NCBI GenBank assembly: GCA_023627715.1
Contig: JAMAHW010000007.1
Span: 248,001-312,000 of the forward strand
Length of the DNA: 64,000 nt
Source of the DNA: Periconia sp. R9002
Taxonomy: Eukaryota; Ascomycota; Dothideomycetes; Pleosporales; Periconiaceae
Reading direction: 5' to 3'
In this document: in pieces, positions 59,001 through 64,000 of the stretch
Layout: every line of letters begins with the position of its first letter
How positions within the stretch are numbered: the first letter of the stretch is position 1
Made by a program: the position numbers and the translations under genes
Notes under the pieces: model-generated
The model's input: the letters and a program-made list of their open reading frames with translations, nothing else
The model's database searches: none
Told to the model about the DNA's origin: nothing

Positions 59001-60956
59001 TTACATCGCCATCCATGAAATTTGAAATTGATTCTCACAGAGTATTTCTACCCTGCGTATCGACACAGGTAGCGTGGGGGGGGACCCTTGGTAACGTCCT
59101 CAGCCAGGACGGGCTCACAGACATCGCCATTTATATCTACACGTCGCTCTCCATTTCATTCGGGCAAGGAGATGGATCCCAGCAAACAGGTTCAATACAT
59201 ATATCCAAGAAAGGAATGGCCACACTGACCATCCTAGTAACGAGTTTTGTCGCAACCCATCAAAGCGAATATCGCGTTTTAGAGTTGTGTCTTAGTGATG
59301 GTCAAGTACGTAGCACAGTCAAAATCGCAATGCCCCAGAGAATAAGTCCTAGCTACACGTCCGTGTACTCGCACCGACACTCCAGTCTCCACAAAACAAA
59401 CCCCATGAACTCGTGGAGACGCCGCCAAATCTATCCGCGCGCAACCGGGCGTGGGGAAATCTATGATGACATGCTCGTTTCAGGGAAAGATCGATCAGTG
59501 TATGCCATCCGTCCTACAACCCTTGAGCAATAGAACTGCTGTTACGAATAACCGTGCTTGCCAAGGCATGTGTGCGTCGGATAGATAGGAAGGACTCCCA
59601 GCTTCCCGGTTTTATAGCATGCCGTGATGTTCAAGGGCCTAGATGTAAGTGTGCTGTACAGGTTTGTGGTGAGTAGGGGCTCGACCCTGCGTGCGTTCGT
59701 TCGAGAGGGTCGAAGAGAAGCAAGCAGGGCAAGCATACGTCAGGGGTTGGTAATGGTCAGATAGGCTAATGGGCGGCATCATAAAAGGTCGTGAGTGCAG
59801 AAGAATCGGCGGAGACGTAAGAGCATAAATTGAATGCAGAAAGTTGATGTTGGGGGGACGCCTGAATTCTCGCCTTGACGACTTTGTATAGATACGAAAT
59901 TTTGCATGGCGAAAAAAGAGATTGTCTACATATTTGGTTTTCTTCCTTGGAAAAGAAATACTCCGTGTTCGAGATTGCGCGGTTCCCAAATCTTGAAAAA
60001 ATGATGACATTTTGGTCGTTATTCTGGAACCGTCCGGAAATTACGGTTCCATTCCCTCACTCAGGCCAGAACACAACACGGGATGAAGGTCCTGCAAATC
60101 ACGGGACATGGATAGCACGATATTGCCAAATCTCGCACGTGTCTCATACAGAACGACAAAATGTAATTTGATGCTTTCCTCATTATGACGTACCTCCCTG
60201 TTTTACACCCCGGTTCCCAATCTGGACGCGCACTGGCCCCTTGTGCTACCGACAATTCGGTTGCGGAAAATTTGGAGGACAGGAAAGGGCATAGGGCGTG
60301 GCTGGTGAGCAGGATGACAAACTGTACACGGTACGTCATTTGCGTCTCTCGCGTTCTCTTTTACCGAACGTTATCTTTTGATTAGCAGGATGGACGGGTA
60401 GACGGATGCACGGGAAAATGGGTACATGGGCGAGTTTTGTATAGGATCCTAAGGCGCTAGTTGGATGTATACATCATTTGTTTGTTTGTTGAGTGCATTC
60501 ATTGCACAACATTTGGCACCGTGACAAAGGGACAAAGTATAGCACTCAAGAAGCGCCCTCAGTTCTGAATCGTCATGGCATTTTCACATTTGCAGTAGAG
60601 GTTGGATTGATCTCGATCGTTGGGGGTTCAACAACGCCCATCATTTCCGCATTGCCATGGTGAAAGGAGCGTTATGACGACAGGCAGAAAAATACAGAGT
60701 GTGGCGCATGACAGCCAGCAAACGTGCAGAAACAAGGATATCCGTTGCTCGTCACGTCCCTTTTGGGGGTGTCGGGTGTGGATCACTGCTGCTTTGGGCG
60801 GCACACCTCTAGGCACAGACGCAAACATCAGACAAAGCGTGTGCTGGCCAGCAGGTTTTGACTGTGGACAAGGTAAGAGGATTTGCTTGCCATTCATCAT
60901 GGAGGGCGACGCGAGGAACCGTGTAATCGGGGGGGGCGCCCCCCCCCCCCCCCCCC
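56001..60956. other. Gene-poor intergenic DNA, right half
   Basis: About 5 kb with no supported gene. A 179-codon plus frame at 58994-59533 starts at GTG and has no motif. The interval contains the transposon-end-like sequence near 59094 and ends in G8 and C18 runs next to the assembly gap. Confidence 0.45.
59092..59128 (+). repeat. Fot1/pogo-type inverted-terminal-repeat-like sequence
   Basis: A TA dinucleotide followed by ACGTCCTCAGCCAGGACGGG and CTCACAGACATCGCC. The first about 20 bases closely match the left arm of the hairpin element at 20881. TA plus ACGT followed by GGACGGGC-like sequence resembles ends of Tc1-mariner/Fot1-pogo elements of filamentous fungi. I find no second end nearby, so it may be a relic. 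Confidence 0.45.
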
Positions 60957-60966
60957 NNNNNNNNNN
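60957..60966. other. Assembly gap (10 N)
   Basis: Ten N directly after a run of 18 C (60939-60956), itself after eight G. This is a sequencing break at a homopolymer; the true gap length is unknown. Confidence 0.99.
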
Positions 60967-61020
60967 TGACGTCACAAGCGCTTGGGGAAGGCAGAAGGAA
61001 TGCCCCGTCACGGTTTATAA
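60967..61020 (+). promoter_or_regulatory. CRE and TATA box of the 69-residue gene
   Basis: A perfect TGACGTCA palindrome (60967-60974), the ATF/CREB bZIP site, starts right after the gap. TTTATAA lies at 61014-61020, about 150 bp before the ATG. The following leader is CAA-rich and free of ATG. Confidence 0.55.
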
Positions 61021-61166
61021 GACAGGGACGCTGCTGGCTTGCTTGTCACACACAACATTGAACAACATCAACACAACAATACCTTCTTCTTGACAACAAG
61101 AACCCTCACACCACCACAAACTCCACCTCGAAACTTACCCAATCAACACCACACACAACCGCAACC

Positions 61167-61431
61167 ATGGGCGCCGTAGTCTCTTGCGTACGTCCCTTCC
61201 TCCTCCCAAGATGCTCCTCGTTCCTATACTGACAGCTCCCAGATCCAAGCCGTTTTGCGAACCATCGGCAACGCCATCATGGCCGTCATCTCTGCCATCG
61301 GCGCAGCTTGCACCGCTGTCATCAACGGCATCGTCGCCCTCTTCGGCATCATCATCAGCTGCCTCACCTGTGGCCGTGGCGGTGGTGGCAGGCGCCGTAC
61401 TACCAGGACTCACCATACTAGTAGAGTCTAG
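61167..61431 (+). CDS. Small N-myristoylation-type membrane protein, 69 residues
   Basis: Two exons, 61167-61187 and 61243-61431. Exon 1 encodes only MGAVVSC: Gly2 suits N-myristoylation and Cys7 palmitoylation. Exon 2 gives a hydrophobic Ala/Ile/Val/Gly segment in which AVI/IMAVI- and NGIV-like units recur (about 8-50), then SCLTCGRGGGG and a basic tail with RRR. Similar small proteins of unknown function are widespread in filamentous ascomycetes, where I recall the MGAVVSC start and the SCLTC end as the conserved ends. The CRE and TATA elements upstream and the ATG-free leader suggest an inducible gene. Membrane attachment is inferred from the motifs; the function is unknown. Confidence 0.88.
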
Positions 61432-62052
61432 TAGGCACCGGTCTTACTCTCTTCTTTACTGAGCTTGACGCTTAGGTTGGAGAATGAGACGGGCTGCAGA
61501 GCAATGAGCGCGCATCACCAGCATCCATCGATTCGACGGAGACGACTTCATCTTCGATCATGACCGGTGGCAGTGGGAATTGTACGACCAGCTTTGCTTC
61601 TTCGATCGGATACGAGCATGTCTTTTCTTTGATACCTTATTGTTTTTCCTTTGTTTTTTCCATCATGAGTAATGGGGGTGAAGTGGTTTGGCTTTGGGGA
61701 AGTTGCATTTTTGAGCATGACGGCCGCGATGTACCAGATACCCCTTCCTTCAATTCAATGGGTTGAAAACTCACTTCAATATTTGCTTTCGTGCTCAGTC
61801 TCTCGTGATGCTATTCAATTGTCGTCCTGTTCGAGGCAAATGACCGTATCAAGCTCCTACACTAATATCCTACACTTGCATAGTACCCCGCCGCCACATC
61901 ACGGTTAGTTCTTTGGTCCGTTTACAAACTGCCTGACGGCGTCTCAGATGCCCCACTTCCAAGCCTCTCTATCTATACAGCTCTGTCATCCTGTTTTGTA
62001 CATGGAAAAATGTTTTTCAAGTCCGGCGATATGTTTTTGTTGGTGATTGGCC
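61432..62052. other. Convergent 3' flanks
   Basis: About 620 bp between two convergent genes. Only short frames; nothing else seen. Confidence 0.5.
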
Positions 62053-63079
62053 TCAAATCGGGTTGTTCTCTACGGGAAATGTACCCTTCGCCCTGACGCA
62101 CAAGTTCCCACGAATGGTTTCCAAAGTACCTATGATCTCTACCGTCTTCTTCTCTTCGGTAGGCTGCTGCTTCTTCGTAAAATCTTTCCAAAAGGGCAGC
62201 CACGATTTTGCGGGCAAGGGGTCAGGATCGGTCGGAGGCTCGGTTTGCGGCAACTTTGGTTTCGAGAAGGATGCGCGGATGATGTAGAAGCTTGAGTTGT
62301 GCGTGGGTTTGGCATATGTCACACCCATGGAAGTTGGGGGAGCAACCGCGTCTGTGGAGATAGGTCAGCAGCCATACTCGAGGAGTTTGTCAAGTTGTAG
62401 TATACGCACTGACAGAACCATTGGGCCCGGCAATCATTCTGGCCATGCAGTCTTCAAATATAGTTGCGACCGCGCCACCATGCGCAATCCCTGGCCATCC
62501 GCTCAATGCTGCTCCTATCCAGACCACGGCCACCAATTCTTTTGTTTCGGTATTCCAGAAAGCACGCTGTACCCCCAAGCCTCTAGACCCGGCCATGCTT
62601 TGGAACGTGATTGTCCGTGTATTCTTCGAATCCTCATCTGCCGATTCTGTGATGTTCGTCTTAATATCCAACTCGACCCATTTCTTCGACTGAGACTCTG
62701 ACGGATTCGTCTCGGAAGGTGTCGTCTCCGAACGCAAAGGGACGCTCTGCGAGCGCATATATTTGACGATTTCAAGATCTTCGACGTCTTTGGTCAAAGC
62801 CTCCATGTAGATCGCATCTTCCGAGCTCCCAGGAGGAGGAAGCGGAGTAGGCGCGCCGAAGTTGCGAAAGGCAAAGCCAGCGGCCGAACCGACTGCGAAC
62901 ACAAGGCCATACCAAAGGTACCCGGTACGAAGGCGACGCCGCTGCAAGCGCTTCGCTGCCGGAGTTGTATTCGTGATGAGGGTGGTTTTGGTCTGCGCAA
63001 ACCGTCGGGGCACCCAATGGGTAGTAGACTCGTGACTCCTTAGAAGAGGGCGAAGAGCGGAGACTCGTGTGTGGTTCAT
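62053..63079 (-). CDS. HotDog-fold thioesterase-like protein, probably mitochondrial
   Basis: Two exons, 62410-63079 and 62053-62351 (complement), give 322 residues; the intron is 58 bp with donor GTGCGT. The start chosen is the ATG of MNHTRVSALR; an upstream GTG in frame is less likely. The N-terminus is Arg-rich without acidic residues, fitting a mitochondrial presequence, followed by one hydrophobic segment YLWYGLVFAVGSAAGFAF (about 50-70). The HotDog domain has GWPGIAHGGAVATIFEDCMA, the usual HGG turn and catalytic-helix Glu/Asp, and after the intron PPTSMGVTYAKPTHN, a beta-strand block, and a final VEIIGTLETIRGN-to-KGTF strand pair. It is likely an acyl-CoA thioesterase of the THEM4/UPF0644 kind; the substrate is unknown. 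Confidence 0.88.
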
Positions 63080-63333
63080 GTTGGGCGACGGCACCTCATC
63101 GAGATGGGTGGGTAGAGAGATCTCTCGCAGGCACAGACGTTGACATCGGTTTGCTCATTGCGCCGAGGTTTGGAGGATACGGTCTTGGCATTGGCTCACA
63201 CCTTCGTCTATGGACACTTTGTGACGTGAAAACCGAATGACTTTTTTGCACTTATATATAATTGAATTTGGATGTAATAAATACAAAGAACCATCTAATT
63301 CCATGATGGGAGATCTTACAGAGCCAGCACTGT

Positions 63334-63859
63334 TTATTGCAAATGCTCCGAGTCTATAAACTTCATCTTGTTCCAGCCATCGTAGGGAACAATATTCAAA
63401 CCATCTAGCTTTACGTCTTTGAACATACGAACCTGTTGAATGGCATTAGTTACGATGTATCTTTGGGCGTAGATACCATGGCATCGTAATACTATATGTA
63501 CTCACATTGACCCCCATCAAGTCCAACTCTTCTCCAAACTCCTTCATCCTTGGATCGAAAAACACGGAACTGCCACATTTCCCACAGAACTTGTGCAGAT
63601 TTCTCTTGGCCCCAAAGGAATATGACCGAAGGCTTTCCTCGCCGCTCTGCAGAACAAAGTGTTCTCGGAAAGGATAGACAAGCAGGTATCCGTTGCGCGA
63701 GCAGATGGAGCAGTTGCACTCGACGACCTTCTGTTGCGCAAGCGGAGGAGAGATGGTTACTGTGTACTTGACGGCACCGCAGTGACAGAGCGCGTGGTAG
63801 GTTTCCGCGTTGGATGCGTCGTAGCTGGGTGGCAGGGCCGGACTGTCTGAAGAACCCAT
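63334..63859 (-). CDS. GFA-family (CENP-V/GFA) zinc protein
   Basis: Two exons, 63506-63859 and 63334-63432 (complement), give 150 residues; the intron has a GTGAG donor and a CAG acceptor. Members are named after glutathione-dependent formaldehyde-activating enzyme. Zinc ligands are complete: C25 and C27 (CHC), C48, C50 and C53 (CNCSIC), and C92 and C95 (CGKC), the arrangement giving a structural and a catalytic zinc. FCGKCGSSVFFDPR and the C-terminal exon VRMFKDVKLDG with PYDGWNK fit typical GFA proteins. The start is MGSSDSPALP; the frame is open further upstream but is unlikely coding. Actual formaldehyde-glutathione activity is unproven for most fungal paralogues. The gene lies 254 bp downstream of the thioesterase start, on the same strand. 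Confidence 0.93.
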
Positions 63860-64000
63860 GTTCTTTGCTGTTGGTGCTGTGTGTTGTTCCTTTTTCTTGT
63901 GGAAGGGCGGAATAGGGAAGTGGATAGTGTTTGAGATTTTGGTTGTCGGTGGCACGGTGCGATTGCAGAGTGACCTGCTATGGCTTTATGCTTCCCATAC

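Noticed and set aside
58994..59533. 179-codon plus frame, considered as a transposase fragment near the TIR-like sequence
   Set aside because: Starts at GTG, spans the repeat end itself, and has no DDE, helix-turn-helix or other transposase motif.
1..64000. CRISPR arrays, bacterial operons, prophage or a biosynthetic gene cluster
   Set aside because: No spaced direct repeats, and all genes are intron-bearing fungal housekeeping types; the lone Ppo gene has no co-located pathway enzymes.

Overview
The window is nuclear DNA of a filamentous ascomycete (Pezizomycotina). The evidence is small GT-AG introns of mostly 47-97 bp, fungal forms of eukaryotic housekeeping genes (COX11, TSC13, ATE1, a fused tryptophan synthase, RPL24, a PHO91-type SPX transporter, an Hsl1/Gin4 kinase) and genes typical of this group, including a Ppo fatty-acid oxygenase. 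I cannot name the genus. There is one short N gap at 60957-60966.

Layout. 1-5.9 kb: a partial C2H2-like protein, urease accessory ureG, COX11 and a HIT-finger/RGG protein sharing a 200-bp divergent promoter, and a small unknown gene. 7.3-10.7 kb: a PpoC-type linoleate 10-dioxygenase. 12.5-16.7 kb: TSC13 (very-long-chain fatty acid elongation), a low-complexity Q/Y/G-K/E/D-H/G protein and a diphosphoinositol-phosphate Nudix hydrolase. 18.5-20.7 kb: ATE1, rebuilt here as eight exons including a 16-nt microexon. 21.7-27 kb: a secreted SMP-30-like beta-propeller and a PHO91-like SPX-anion transporter. 27.7-31.8 kb: TRP5 and an FBPase/SBPase-family phosphatase, divergent. 32.5-41.8 kb: a small TATA-driven gene, RPL24 and an Hsl1/Gin4-like kinase with a C-terminal KA1-like domain. 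44.5-46.1 kb: a C2H2 transcription factor. About 46.1-61.1 kb: a 15-kb gene-poor stretch with microsatellites and a transposon-end-like sequence. 61.1-64 kb: a small N-myristoylation-type protein, a HotDog thioesterase-like protein and a GFA-family protein.

The genes are mostly unrelated housekeeping functions on both strands. There is no operon-like arrangement and no convincing secondary-metabolite cluster. Coding models were joined by hand from reading frame, splice sites and family motifs; exon coordinates are given in each entry. The main surprises are the ATE1 microexon, a 5-nt terminal TRP5 exon, the missing heme-thiolate cysteine in the oxygenase, a roughly 1.6-kb strand with almost no ATG upstream of the transcription factor, and two related inverted-repeat-type sequences about 38 kb apart. 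I did not find a clearly new multi-gene system.
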